Shown here: positions 1 through 11,099 of the stretch, one piece after another | Position numbering within the stretch: position 1 is the first letter of the stretch | Layout of the letters: each line of letters starts with the position of its first letter | DNA from: Aselliscus stoliczkanus | Taxonomy: Eukaryota; Chordata; Mammalia; Chiroptera; Hipposideridae | Length of the DNA stretch: 64,000 bases | Reading direction: 5' to 3' | NCBI GenBank assembly: GCA_033961575.1 | Contig: CM066729.1 | Coordinates: 31,220,501 to 31,284,500, forward strand | Program-made: the position numbers and the translations under genes | Notes under the pieces: model-generated | The model's database searches: none | What the model saw: the letters and a program-made list of their open reading frames with translations, nothing else | Told to the model about the DNA's origin: nothing

Positions 1-174
1 ATGGCTGTCTTTGAAAGGGACTGTAGAAATACCTTCCATGCTCAGCAGTGTGGGTGTCGGTGTGGAAGGAAGGAGATGTGTGGTGAGAAGGGGGAACAAT
101 GGACAAGCCACAAGTACGGTAAGATATTAGGAGGTGCTAATTCAAGGTGACGGAAATACAGGCATTCTCTTATA

Positions 175-401
175 CCATGATTCCCTGGAAATAAGACCGG
201 GTCTTATATTAACTTTTGCTCCAAAAGACACATTTTATTAGTTTACTCACGTACAAGAATCTACATTTATTCAAATACAGTCATGTCTGGTTGACGATCT
301 TAACTGGGGCTTATGTTTGGGGTAGGGCTTATATTACGAGCACCCTGAAAATCATGCCAGGGCTTATTTTCCAGTTAGGTCTTAGTTTTGGGGAAACACG
401 A
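175..401. mobile_element. Mariner-like MITE with imperfect terminal inverted repeats
   Basis: The left end (CCATGATTCCCTGGAAATA) and the reverse complement of the right end (TCGTGTTTCCCCAAAACTA) match imperfectly for about 25 bp. The dinucleotide TA lies just outside both ends (173-174 and 402-403). Short length, inverted ends and a TA duplication fit a non-autonomous Tc1/mariner element. No transposase is encoded. The family name is not certain. Confidence 0.65.
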
Positions 402-410
402 TATTTATAG

Positions 411-1740
411 TTTTCTTTGTATTTTAAATTTATCAAAAAAAAAAAAAACAGAAGAAGAAGAATTAAAAGCATAATAAAAATGCTTGGGTATTAGTTAGAT
501 GGCCTTCCCTACATCTTGGCTGCAACACTTCATGGCTGTGTTAGGGAAGTTGTTTAACTTCATACAACTATCTTTTTTCAGCTACAAGTCAGGCAGCATA
601 ACACCAATTACGTTCCTTACAGGTGCATGAGGAGAGCATGGATTCACCAGACAGCTCGGGAACCCTCAGTAGTTTCTAAAGTTAAATGACACACACAGGC
701 ATGCGGACAAATGCACCCCCCCCGATGTGACAGGAATCACAGTGGCCTGGCCTTATCGCTGGGACTGGCTCAGGATCTGACTGCGGGAGCACAGGGCAGC
801 GAGTCTCCCAGCCCAGACAGGCCTCCTGAGGATGGCTGAGCAGTGAGCTCTGTGAACCTGACCTTGTTTTAAATCCCAGATGCAAAGGGAGGGACAGAAA
901 GAACCTAAAACACTGATGACTAGAAAAATATAAAAAGGCCCAACAGGGAAGTAGGCTATTCTTTTATTATGACTTCTTATAAATAAGTCACATATCACTA
1001 TCAAGAAATAAATCATATTTGTAATTTTAAAATAATTTCCATTTTATAAAAGATAAACGGGATTACATCAACACACATGCACTTGCCAACTGGAGTCTAC
1101 ATCATTTATGTGAAGCAAACAATCTTCTCCCGCCCACGAGCCTAGTGCAAGGCTGGGTACACAGCAGGCCACCAGTAATTACTTGCTGATTTGGTGGTTG
1201 ATCCACAACAGCTGAAGAAACACCTCACATAACAGAAAAGCCCAGAAAACCCCCAGAGACAGAATGTGTCTGCTACCAGGTTAGGAAATGACCCATGCTT
1301 TAACTATCAAAGGAAACCACTGTCCTCAAAGAGACAATCAGCACTTCTGCATTTAGCACCAGCACTTCAAGGCAGCCATCTCGAGGGCTGTATCTAGGTC
1401 TTATCTACCAGTGTTTTAGCCTCAGAAGGGCTCTGTGGACCAAAAAAACTGGAAATCATGCAAACAATTATTTTTTTAATGGAGAGTTTCTCAGGGGTTT
1501 TAATGTTAATGTACATTTTCTCAGAAGAGGATATATTATGCAAGGTTTCTCAAATTTATTTGAATAAAGGACCCATTTTAATTTTCAGAGTCTCTGGCAA
1601 GACTAGAATTCTACACTTTGGGAAATCCTGTCCTAGAATATCTATGCACTCATTGAACTGAGAAACTAGTTTGTGTGAGTCAACAGATAGAAATTTAACA
1701 CCAGTCTGGAGTAGAAGAATTTTTTTGAACAATCTGGTTT
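411..1740. other. Unassigned intergenic or intronic DNA
   Basis: There is an A-rich tract at 433-448 and a C-run at 716-723. A weak LINE2-like phrase lies near 1143-1190. I see no exon, RNA gene or clear repeat boundary. The short open frames here have no recognisable protein content. Confidence 0.5.
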
Positions 1741-1749
1741 GATTACTTC

Positions 1750-2290
1750 GGAAAACTTTTCAGTGCTATTCACTAAAGTCGACCATATACATATCCTATG
1801 ATACAGCAACTCCACTCCTAGGTAGAACACACAACCATGTGTATGTACACAGAGACACCACAAAATGTTCCAGAAAGTTCCGAACAGCACACTATCTATG
1901 ACAGCCCCAACCTGGAAACAACCCACAGCAGAAGAGAGAAATAAACTTACAGAATGGCACGTTACACAAAATGAAAACAAACTACAATCTTGCGTGACAT
2001 GATGAAGAATCTCTCAAAGAAAAGGTTGAGCTAAAGAAACCAGATACATAAGGAAGACACATGATGATTCCCTTTACTTAACGTTGAAAAGCAGGTAACA
2101 GGAACCTACAGTGTTGGAAGTGAGGACACTGGCAGCCTTGGGAGAGAGAGGGAATTTAGTGGGGAGAGGCTCGGGGGGACTTTCAAGCGTGCCGGCTGTG
2201 TTCTGACCTCAACGGTGTGTTTACTCCCATCATTCATGTTCTAACTCGTGCACTTTTCTTTTTGTTTGTTATACTTCCACAGAAACATGA
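1750..2290 (+). mobile_element. Old L1M-type LINE fragment
   Basis: The segment 1790-1960 resembles the 3' part of L1 ORF2, with the usual 'cagcaactccactcctaggta' context and a later 'caacctggaaacaaccca' phrase. It is heavily mutated and has no open frame. The part to about 2290 looks like the matching 3' untranslated region. The exact subfamily is not resolved. Confidence 0.6.
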
Positions 2291-2414
2291 AAAAGCGTGA
2301 CAATGCAGTCAGTCATTCTGCGTATCTGGCTCCTGTGTGCAGTCAGTGGTGGCAGGTGTCCACACGGAATGCCAGCCCTTGGGCGCCCAGTTGTGATGAG
2401 AGAACCAGCAGGTG

Positions 2415-2600
2415 CTGCCATGCACTAACTCATGTAATCTTTGAGAGTGCCCACAAATGAAGGCACTTTTAAAACAGTTACTGTTTGTGTTTAATAGATA
2501 AGAAAATTAAGGCTTGGGGAGAGTCCATAACTAGCCTAAAGCCGCAGGTTTGTCAGGGGTAGAGGCAAAAATCAAACAGGACTCCAAAACTGATGTTCCT
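2415..2600 (-). repeat. MIR SINE fragment
   Basis: The core phrases 'actaactcatgtaatcttt' and 'agataagaaaattaaggctt' match the ancient tRNA-derived MIR core in reverse orientation. It is strongly diverged, as expected for a pre-placental repeat. Confidence 0.65.
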
Positions 2601-2609
2601 GGCCACGAC

Positions 2610-3325
2610 CTTCCTATCCTAGGGAGTCTGCTGCACGCATGCCTCTTGACCAGCGCTGCTCTATAAAAATTCAGTCGTTTCTTGCAATCATTGAATCTTG
2701 ATTAAAAACAATAAAAGCATCACAGCCTTACTGTCTTCAAACAGAAAGACTCAACATTACCACTCTTAGAACCTGAACTATGAAGTATTAACAACAGTAC
2801 AGCTAATAACTAAACATGCATGCAGATATAGACCTTTTCGTTTTTCCATTGAAAACATGCTGGGCACTACAAAATCATTTTTTGGAGGGTGGGGAGAGGG
2901 GCAACATGGAGGAATCAGTAAAACTGCAAAGATCCTAGAGAAACAAAGAATTACTGCAATGGTACAATTTTTTTAAAGCAAAAATAACCTGAAATCCTTT
3001 CCTGGGACGCAAAAATGTTATTTTCTGCAAAAGAAAGCAAATTTAATTATTTTAAAAAATATGTAAAAAGTTTTCTAGCTGTAAATATAATGTGTATGTT
3101 CATTAGAGAAAATTTTGCGAATGCAAAGAAGAAGAAAAGCACAAAGAAAGTAAAAGCTTAAAGGTAACACTGTTGTTAATATTTTAATGAAGGTCTCTCC
3201 AGTCTGTCACCCCGTAGGAATACACAGCCTCCTCCCATACCTATTTCAGCCACAATGGCTTCCTTTCTGATCCCTGAATATGTCACTTTCCGGCCCTCGG
3301 GGAGGCTGCAGTTGCTCTCACTCTA
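2610..3325. other. Mostly unassigned DNA, one LINE-like patch
   Basis: At 3050-3190 an AT-rich patch ('ttcattagagaaaattttgc' and the following A-rich run) resembles a common old LINE 3' region that also appears near 39.89 and 58.61 kb. The rest shows nothing I can assign. Confidence 0.4.
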
Positions 3326-3329
3326 ACTC

Positions 3330-3750
3330 AAAAGTTGGTTCTTGGAAAGGCTGGCTCTTTCTCATGCTGCAGGTCTTGGCAAAATACCATTTAGGGGAGT
3401 CCTCCCCTGACCTCTTACCTTAGGTTGTCCCCCATCCCTTTCTTTTTTTATTTTTTGAGAACAATGTCACTGGCCCTCATATGTGGGACCGAACCGGGGC
3501 CGCTGGCTTCCCAAGCCAGTGCTTAACCACCGCGCCACTCGGCCGGCTCCCCCAGCCCTTATTTTCTATCGCATTGCTCATTATTCTCTCCATGGCGTTT
3601 CACCTGGAATTTTCTGTCTATCTGTTTATTGCCTGTTCCCTTCACAAGAATGTGAGGTTCCTGAGGGGAACACCTTGCCCGCCTTGTTTGCTGCCATATC
3701 TCTGGTGCCTAGCACACAGTAGGTGCTTGCTGGATATTTGAATACTGTGC
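3330..3750 (+). mobile_element. LINE2 3' end, split by a SINE
   Basis: The text on both sides of the SINE at 3441-3548 forms one LINE2 3' end: 'gagtcctcccctgacctctt' before it, then 'ctagcacacagtaggtgctt' and a short tail at about 3740 after it. The SINE therefore inserted into an existing L2. Confidence 0.75.
3441..3548 (-). mobile_element. tRNA-derived SINE, short form
   Basis: In minus orientation it has a tRNA-like head (ggccgagtggcgc, ggttaagc), a B-box-like 'ggttcggtcccac', the phrase 'gagggccagtgacattg' and an A-rich tail. Similar flanking words ('cccccatccctt' and 'cccccagccctt') are a likely target-site duplication. The family has at least seven short copies in this window. Confidence 0.85.
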
Positions 3751-3754
3751 AAAT

Positions 3755-4370
3755 GGTCTGGTAAAGTGCTTCTATCCACTTAACAGACTGAGAAAATATT
3801 CTCAAGAATAAATTGAATCCAAAAGTAAACTCGCGAATTTCTATTAGATCATGCTAACTTTTCTTCAGCTACCTTTGAATACAAAGCTTTTTATTCTTAT
3901 AGGCTGATTATGACCAGGTGCATTTTAAAGGAAAACAACCAAAATCAAATTTCAACGAAAATCAAGCATGCTAGAGTCAGGGTCATCTAGGGACAAAACA
4001 TGTGCTATTAAGTTACTAAACTACTGGCAATTGCTCCCAGCATTCCAACATTTCTTCTACATAAAAAATACAGAAAAGGCAGTGAAAAGTCCAAATGCCT
4101 AAAAAAGGTCCTATGGGTATTGAGTTTAATACAAATCATAATTACACACATTAATCATGTGCTATTCCTTGTAATGGCAGGGACCACATGTCAATACCCA
4201 TTCTTGAGGAAAATTACCCTACTAGTACTCTCAAACTGAGCACATTAATTCATAAACAAGGCAATATATAAAACTCTACCATTTTGAGCCCATCTGATAT
4301 TAAAAGGAAACACAACCAGTGACATTGTATGACGACTTCTGTCTTCCCTCTCCCTCCTTTAGCCTTCTTT
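3755..4370. other. Unassigned AT-rich DNA
   Basis: No exon, RNA gene or recognisable repeat was found in this interval. Confidence 0.5.
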
Positions 4371-4373
4371 AGG

Positions 4374-4530
4374 TTCTCAAGCTTTGCTGCACATTATAGT
4401 CTCCTGCAGAACTTGGAAAAAAGCCCTGGACACAAAGATGCACCCAGGACCAACTGATCAGAGTTTCAGAGGGTGTGAGGCCCAGGGAGCAGTATGTGTA
4501 AAGCTTCCTCAGTGACTCCAGCAGGCTGCT
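4374..4530 (+). mobile_element. MER20-type hAT element
   Basis: 'ggttctcaagctttgctgca' and the reverse-complementary phrase at 4497-4530 are the two ends of a short palindromic hAT-Charlie element of MER20 type. There is no coding capacity. Confidence 0.6.
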
Positions 4531-4534
4531 GTAG

Positions 4535-4670
4535 ACCCTCCAGGTGCAGTGCCTCTAAGGCCCCACCTGGGAGCCTGTCAGAAATGCAGAACCTCAGGCC
4601 CAGCCCAGACTGCCTGGATAAGAACTTACATTTTATGAAATTACATATTAAACAGTTAGGATGTGGATGG
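4535..4670. mobile_element. MER5A-like hAT fragment
   Basis: The phrases 'ggccccacctgggagcctgt' and 'cagaaatgcagaacctcagg' match the middle of a MER5-type non-autonomous hAT element. It directly follows the MER20-like copy. Confidence 0.55.
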
Positions 4671-4689
4671 CACCCAGTAAGAGCTAAGT

Positions 4690-5415
4690 AGATGGTACTG
4701 CTATTAATATTAAAGTCCATACTATATGCTCCATCCAACTTATTTGCCCATCTTTGTCCCATTTACAAACCCCAGGGCCAGTCCCCAATGTCTCTAACAT
4801 GACAGCACCTGCTCTATAGCACACTTATGCAGGCGAATAAATAAATCCTCATCGCTCCACCTTCTCCGTCCAAGTCAGTATGCTTTCCTTTAGATCTAGG
4901 GATTACGTCTCCCCCAGGATCTGAAATTTCCTAACGCTATGCTCCCCTGGTCAGAGAAGCTCGCAGAGCTACCAGTAGCAATGCCCAGTGCCAATGTGGA
5001 CTTTTGGGGTTCCTCCTCCACACACATGCTCCCCAGTCTTCCCATAACTGAATCACATTATTTTCTAGGCATGATTTGCAATGTCCAAAGTCCTATAAAC
5101 GGCACTTCTAGCCACTGGAGGAAGGCTACAAAACACATTAGCCTTTTCAAACTGACGTGTGAGTGGCACCAAGCTACTTTAAGGGCTGTGCATATTTGAT
5201 AAGGCTTACATATTTATTCTTACTTTGAAGCACACAGCTGGATGTATAATAATCAAATTTTATTTACTGAATGAACTGCAAATGCTGTAATTGCCTACTT
5301 TGATGCTTAACAATAAAATATGCTTTACTTTGTCAGGGCAAACAAAGGTTTGTACTACACAGAACTTGTTTTCTACTTCATTTCTTCACACTCCTCTCTT
5401 TCCATATTTTAGCAA
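4690..5415. other. Unassigned DNA
   Basis: No gene, RNA or repeat that I can support. A frame at 4939-5199 is short and has no recognisable protein features. Confidence 0.5.
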
Positions 5416-5419
5416 TAGC

Positions 5420-5610
5420 CCCAGCTTGGTCCTGGTACTGTGACAAGCACTTCGCAATCTTACAATTGTTTCACAATTAAAACCTCCTTACAAGGTAGCC
5501 CCATTATTATGACATTTATCTGCCAGCGAAGGAAACTGAGGTTTAGAGACCTGCTCCTTAGTCAGGGTCACAGCCAGCAGGGCTGGGAACCCAGGTGTCC
5601 TCACCTGCCA
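5420..5610 (-). repeat. MIR SINE fragment
   Basis: 'gaaggaaactgaggtttaga' and 'gtcagggtcacagccagcag' match the MIR core region in reverse orientation. Confidence 0.7.
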
Positions 5611-5614
5611 GGTG

Positions 5615-6200
5615 GGGGTAACGATCTCACTGCAACACACCCTTCCTCGCTTGTTTCTATCCTGCTGGCCTGGCACTCCCATCCTTTGCTCCACACAGGG
5701 CAGCACCTCTGCTCTTCCTAAGGCATGAAGAGTTGTCCAAGCCAAACCAGAATCTTCAAAAAGGGGGAAATCCTAAATGCAAGCATGATTCAATCTCCGA
5801 GCAAATCATGCTCAGCTCCTCCTAATTCTCACCCAGATGGTTTTCAACCAGTCTCCCCTTCCAAGTACACGTTTCAAGAATGAAGGAATTAGTGAGGAGA
5901 ATGTTAATGAATTTATATTCCGAATACCCCTGAGCTTCTGCACACATCAGTGAACACTCAGACACAAAAGCAATGACCACCATGAGCCAACAGGACCCAC
6001 TCAGATCATTTCACCTGACTAACCTCATCCCCATTTTCAGTAGGGTTCCCTGGCCAGATCAGGGGAGCCTTAGAAAATAACACACAAGAATTAAACGTTA
6101 CTGAAGAGGTCAAGACAATGAACGATCCTTCTGAACAAAATGGAAAAATGTGAGTTCAACAAAAGTGCCTAGATCAAAATTGGCTCATTCATCACAGCCG
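5615..6200. other. Unassigned DNA
   Basis: Nothing recognisable as gene, RNA or repeat. Confidence 0.5.
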
Positions 6201-6204
6201 GTGT

Positions 6205-6310
6205 ATTTTTCATGCAGTCATTTGTTCAACACACATTTCCTGGGCTCGTGCTGGACTGGGAGAATACAATGTTGACCAACACAGCCCCAGACCTGCCCTC
6301 CGCTTAGGTT
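6205..6310 (+). mobile_element. LINE2 fragment
   Basis: 'gtcatttgttcaacacacat' followed by 'acctgccctccgcttaggtt' is a diverged LINE2 segment. Confidence 0.55.
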
Positions 6311-6314
6311 CTAA

Positions 6315-7360
6315 GATTGTCAGAGCATCTCTGTCAACCTGAGAGAAAATCTCTAGGGTTTGATCACAGGCCTATCTTTAGCCTTTCCCTGTTTAACATT
6401 TCTTATCAAACACAAATTGAATGCAGGCTTATTCAACTTGGCAGACGAGAAAAAGCAGCAATAAAACCCCAGCAAATTCATTAGAAGATGTAACCTAAAA
6501 AGGTTTCAACAGGTTGGAACAGGGACTAAGCAAGATGAAATCTGATGGGAACAAATTTACTGTCCGCTATCACAGTTCAAAACACCAACCACACAAGGGA
6601 CAGGATGGGGAATCATTTTAACAGCAATCTAAGTTAAAAAGGCTGAAGGTTTTAGTTGTGTAGGCGTTTAATAGGAAGGAGGCGGTGATGTAAAGGAATA
6701 ACTGGAGAATCAGGAGAGGAGGATTTGGGTTCTAACAGGTGGGGAGGTGGGTGGCAAGTCACTGAATTTGGAGAGTTGCTTTTCTTATCGGGACACTAGG
6801 GGATTGGGCCAGGACACCTGTCAGGCCCCATCCAGCAACACCAGTGCAGGTGATGTCATTTCTGCACACTGCTGTGTGTCCCTGACATCTGGGACAGTGT
6901 CAGCACTCGTAAGCGAATGACAATGCTAACAGAACTTCTACATGTTAATACTATAATGTGTCCCCTTCCCTTGGCACACACCAGAAGCCCTAATATACCC
7001 TCAGGTTCAAAAAATAAGAAAAATGCCTGAGCAAAAGGGGTCATAACCCCACAACTATACATATATTTCATTTTAAAAGGACATGTGAGATATAGTTCAG
7101 AGGAGGGTAACCCCATTATTTATGTTTTGGTTTATCACCTCCCACGAGGACTAGATGAAGCAGTGGGTGAAGAAACTGGGGAATGTTCTGTTCCGGGGAA
7201 GACGAAATATGTCAGCATTAACTCCAGAAGGCAAACGGAAACCCACAGATAAAAATTAGTGAGAGGGTCCAATATAGATTTCTAGAAGGCTGCTGCTCAC
7301 CAACAGAAATCCTCAAGTGGCTGGGAGGAATGGCACGGAAATTAATTCCTCACTGATTTT
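6315..7360. other. Unassigned DNA
   Basis: Short old-repeat words are present, but no boundaries can be set. No exon was found. Confidence 0.4.
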
Positions 7361-7365
7361 AGGTA

Positions 7366-7415
7366 ACTCCGAAGGTCCCTTCCAACTTTAAGATTTCGTG
7401 ACTTCGTTATTCATA
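7366..7415. repeat. MIR-like terminal fragment
   Basis: 'aaggtcccttccaacttta' matches the terminal phrase of MIR-type repeats. Only about 50 bp remain. Confidence 0.4.
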
Positions 7416-8356
7416 ATATTTAAAATGTATGTGGAAAAGGTTTCCTTTTTACAGAATTTTTAAAAACTGTTCAATTTTTAAGGATAAATCCTAAGCATTC
7501 ACTGAGTTTAAGAAAATCCCCCACGTTAAGCACAACTCTCCACGGTGGTTCCAGTTTTTAGTAGATAGTGAGTATAAAGACCTACTCCATTGCCGTTTCC
7601 CACCCTGCTGGTTGTAGCACTAGCCCCTTAAGGAATAGTCTGAGATGTCTGGGAGAATGTCTCTCATTCAAGCCTTAACACTTTGTAAGCGGGCATTTGA
7701 GCTATATGACGAGTTTACTTGTTTCCTGCAAAAAATGTGTTAAAATAAAAGCTTCCTGCCTCGGTGTGTTGAAGTAGAAGGCACCTGGGTTTTTAAAAAC
7801 ATATTTTAAAATGACATAGTATATACACTGTTTGTACACAAAATTCCTACTTTTTTGCAGGAATAACAGTACCTAGAAATATTTTATACATTTCTGGTGT
7901 GGTGGTGTGTAGAGTCTTTGGGCTAAGAAAAATGAGCAGTGAAAAGCAACAGGACCTGAGAAGGAAAATTCAGCTGCGATTTCCATTTCACTTTTGCCCT
8001 ATCTGCAACTGCATCCAACAAAAACCCCACTTGTAATCATTTCAATGCAAGTTTGGATTTTAAACAGAGTTGGGTTTTTTTTGTTTGTTTTCTTTCTTGT
8101 TTTTTAAAGGTAAGTGGGGTTTGGGGCTGTATCACTTCTATAGCAATTTACAAAGCACAAATAAGTGTTATCACTCTTTTTCAGAGGCCTGTGTAGCCCA
8201 AGTACAGGCCAACCTGGAACCCAAACTCAAGCCCACGTCTAAATGCTGGGTTCCTCCAGAGCACAGTACCTGTAGAAGAGACCAATTCACATCCGATTCC
8301 ACAGCCTTTTAAGATTCCTGGGCAGGAAGCAAAAAGCAGAGTGAAAGTAGACTCAC

Positions 8357-8405
8357 CTCTGCGTTCAGGGCTGGGCTGTCTGGGAGAGCTCCCTGACAGA
8401 GCAGC
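8357..8405 (-). other. Candidate internal exon, gene unknown
   Basis: On the minus strand a polypyrimidine tract and acceptor (gctgccccttctcacag) precede a 49-nt segment that ends at a strong donor (gcagag, then gtgagtct). In the frame that follows the ATG of the candidate exon at 10573-10638 the segment is open for 16 codons (AALSGSSPRQPSPERR) with one base left over. I do not recognise the protein. It lies inside the TTAA-flanked unit, which makes a conserved coding exon less likely. It may be an alternative non-coding exon or chance. Confidence 0.25.
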
Positions 8406-8559
8406 CTGTGAGAAGGGGCAGCAAGCTGGCTGGTCCGGGGAAGCTAGGAAAACTGGGGCAGGACAAAGATCACTCAGATCAGGCAGAACAGCTGACGTGA
8501 AAGCTGGAATTCCTGTCTCTGTTTTGCTACAAACAGCTTTACCAATTGGTAAATTTCAC

Positions 8560-8665
8560 TCATTCATTCATTAGGCATGCTGGCCCTGTGTCAGAGGCTG
8601 AAGATGCAATGGTTTTGAAGATGTCAAGGCAAGCCCTGCCCTCAAGTTGCTGACAGTCCATCAAA
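8560..8665 (+). mobile_element. LINE2-like fragment
   Basis: 'cactcattcattcattaggc' and 'caagccctgccctcaagttg' match a LINE2 internal segment. It lies within the TTAA-flanked unit. Confidence 0.5.
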
Positions 8666-9234
8666 GTAAAGAGGAATGTTCATGACTTCAAGTTTCAGAC
8701 TAAATGCAATGAGGAAAGCTTACCTGGAGAAGATGAAGGGGAGACCTCACTGCTCAAAAGTCTCCAAATTAGCAGTTAGCCCCCACGGCAGAGAGCTGAG
8801 AGTTTGCACTCTCAGAATGTGTGGATGCTCAATTAAAGTGCAAATTACAGATCTTGTATCAGTTTAGAGAACAGAACTATTGAATACTGATAGGGTCAAT
8901 TATACTTCTTTCTCTAAAGTATAAAGTGGGTAACTCCATCTTTGAAAACAAAGTCTGTTACCAAAATAGTAACAGAATATAGTTCTAGATAAGTGACATG
9001 GTTTGAGTCCTCACTGTCACATTGGGAGTAGGTGGCCGCAGACTTATGAAATGTTTTATTTTAACACATTTTTTGCGGGAAACGAGTAAACTCGTCATAT
9101 AGCTCAAATGCCCGCTTACAAAGTGTTAACAGGAGCAGTACTTCTTTATTCCAAATTAAAAGAACGTGTCCAAGCACAGCTTGGGAGTTTAGCAGAATTC
9201 TTTGTTCTAACCCTGGAGTGGCTTTTTTTTAATA

Positions 9235-9400
9235 AATAAAAAGCCACATAGCAAATATTTTCTTTGTAGGCCATATGGTCTTTATCCCAGCTACTCCTTT
9301 CTGCCTTTGTAGTAAAAACAGAGCCAGGCAGTATTAAATATATAGGGATGGCTGTGCTCCAATAAAACTTTATTTACAAAACAGGCTGCTGGTCTAGAAG
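9235..9400 (+). mobile_element. hAT-Charlie non-autonomous element (MER33-like)
   Basis: 'ggccatatggtctttatccc' and 'ccaataaaactttatttaca' belong to a common short hAT element whose other copy here is at 16640-16845. The exact subfamily name is uncertain. Confidence 0.6.
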
Positions 9401-10565
9401 TGTTTGTTTGTTCTAACCACATGAAATGGCATACCTTAGAACATCAATAAAATCTCCCAAGATCTCTCTTCTTTATGTTTCCTCATGATCCCAACAGGGC
9501 ATGCTACTGAAAAGGGGGTCCTCGTACGGGTAACATGTTTCCTACATGCAATGGTTCCTGGAGGGTTGGTAGGGCTGACAATTATTAACCTGGGCTGTGG
9601 ATGCTATAAAGGGGACAACAAAAGGCCTTGGCTTTCTGGTTAACTACCTGTATTCAGGGTCAGACACACACAGAATGGGAAACTCTGATCATCTACTATT
9701 AGCTTTCTGTTTTTTAATCCTTGATTTATCAGAGCTTCAAGGGATGCAAGTTATCTCCCTAGCCAAATCTTCCATCCTGCAGCCTCTCAGGACCTACGCT
9801 ACAGATGTTCTATGGCTTCATCTCCCCTCATCTGGATGTGCCCCCAACAAATCTCCATGCTTCTAGCCCATCCCCTCATCTCACCTTCTGTAATTCACAA
9901 TGTGCCAAAAGCTCTGGTGCCAAACACAAATCAATAACATACAACTTCTTATTAAAACCACTGTTTATAGTCCCAAAGGAAATATCTGCAGCTGTTAAAT
10001 GCACTCCAACTTTTCAATGCATCTGTTGTACAAGGTCATTTAACCTGTGATTGACCTCACACATTTGACCTCGTTCATGAAGGTGTAAAGTATGGTTATC
10101 TACAACACAGTGAGCAGGGATGAGCAATGATAGCTTTTAGAGCTGCAAGAAAAAAGCATATCTTGGCCTGGACATTACATAGCTGTGAAAGGGGTAAAAG
10201 CATTTCCTAAAGTGGGGTTTTAACTGTATCATTCAATGTGGACAGAACAGAGTGGGGACTGGGCAGAGAGAAGGCAAATCATTTGAAGAAGGAAGAGAGA
10301 AAAAAAGCATCCAATGGAGTCCTTTCATAGGGATGAAGAGTCTGAACCTGAAGTTGAATATGACCCTCAATAAGTTCATAAAGTTTCCCGAGATACCATG
10401 GTATATCAATAATAATTCACTTTTAAAAAAAATATATATATATATTTTCCAGTGAGTAAGCAGACCTTAATTTGTGGCTGTATAAATGACCCTTAAAATT
10501 TTGCAAAGCAGACTATTATGGTCAATTTTAACCAATTAGGATGATTTCTAAATTAAAATAAGATG
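9401..10565. other. Unassigned DNA
   Basis: A short AT microsatellite lies near 10430-10446. No gene or clear repeat was found. Confidence 0.45.
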
Positions 10566-10572
10566 AACTTAC

Positions 10573-10638
10573 CTGTAGGATTTCAGCTGAAGTTCTTTGA
10601 TGGTTTTTGTATTCCATGTTTTAATTAAAACAGATTTG
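10573..10638 (-). other. Candidate exon next to the CpG island, gene unknown
   Basis: On the minus strand a long pyrimidine tract ending in 'tcaatagttcccag' is a convincing acceptor. After 66 nt a near-consensus donor follows (ctacag, then gtaagttc). Inside is an ATG (plus position 10617) in a strong start context (aaaacATGG) that is open for 15 codons to the donor: MEYKNHQRTSAEILQ. A second frame is open through the whole exon with split codons at both ends. The exon lies about 0.9 kb from the CpG island on its minus-strand downstream side, as expected for exon 2 of a gene whose first exon is in the island. I do not recognise the protein. Alternatives are a non-coding exon or a chance splice-signal pair. 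Confidence 0.4.
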
Positions 10639-10851
10639 CTGGGAACTATTGAACAGGAGAAGAGAAAAAGAACATATCTGAATCTAAGAACAACAGGCAC
10701 TATGACATATATAATCAATGTTCTATACCTAACACGTTGCTATAGGAGCAAATTATTATAAACTGACACTCTTCATTTTTGGAAATGCCTTTCTTTCTCT
10801 TCTTCTTTCTTGTACTCAAATTGCCTCATGTATCTAATCTGGAATTGTATT

Positions 10852-10931
10852 TAGTTGTCGGAAAAGTCATGACATATTTTTTCCATGTTTTTCATTTAAA
10901 AACTGCGTCATGCCTTTTCTGACAACCCAAT
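10852..10931. mobile_element. Short palindromic mariner-like MITE (MADE-like)
   Basis: The left arm TTGTCGGAAAAGTCATGAC and the reverse complement of the right arm TTGTCAGAAAAGGCATGAC match across about 30 bp, leaving almost no centre. This is the structure of about 80-bp mariner-derived MITEs such as MADE1. A diverged relative of the left arm occurs at 13136-13160. Confidence 0.6.
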
Positions 10932-11099
10932 ATTTGGCCACTGTTTTGATGAACAGACTATTTTCCTGTGTAGAAGATAAAAAACGAAGAGTCATACACT
11001 CTTATCTTTTAATTTTAAACAGTTCCTTTCTCTAGACTGATCCACGGTCCATTTGCCCTTTTACCAGACATCCATACATTCTGAGAGCAAAAAAATCAG

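Larger units (their letters stand above)
7675..9129. mobile_element. TTAA-flanked unit with 76-bp inverted terminal repeats
   Basis: The ends 7675-7750 and 9054-9129 are reverse complements over 76 bp with two mismatches. Each mismatch is TG in the left copy against CG in the right, the pattern of CpG decay. The matched block starts exactly at TTAA on the outside (7675-7678 and 9126-9129), the piggyBac-type target duplication, and then reads CACTTTGTAAGCGGGC. It stops after AATAAAA on the inside. The 1.3 kb between the ends holds LINE2-like DNA and a candidate exon but no transposase. The alternative is two separate short MITEs in opposite orientation, since each copy also has an inner TTAA at about position 65. 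Confidence 0.6.

Noticed and set aside
3441..3548. tRNA-like head with A- and B-box words, considered as a tRNA gene
   Set aside because: It continues into SINE body and A-rich tail, recurs many times, and lacks an intact cloverleaf.
8718..8724. Minus-strand donor-like ccag/gtaagc
   Set aside because: The same bases also read as the end of a pyrimidine-rich acceptor, and no consistent exon can be drawn on either reading.
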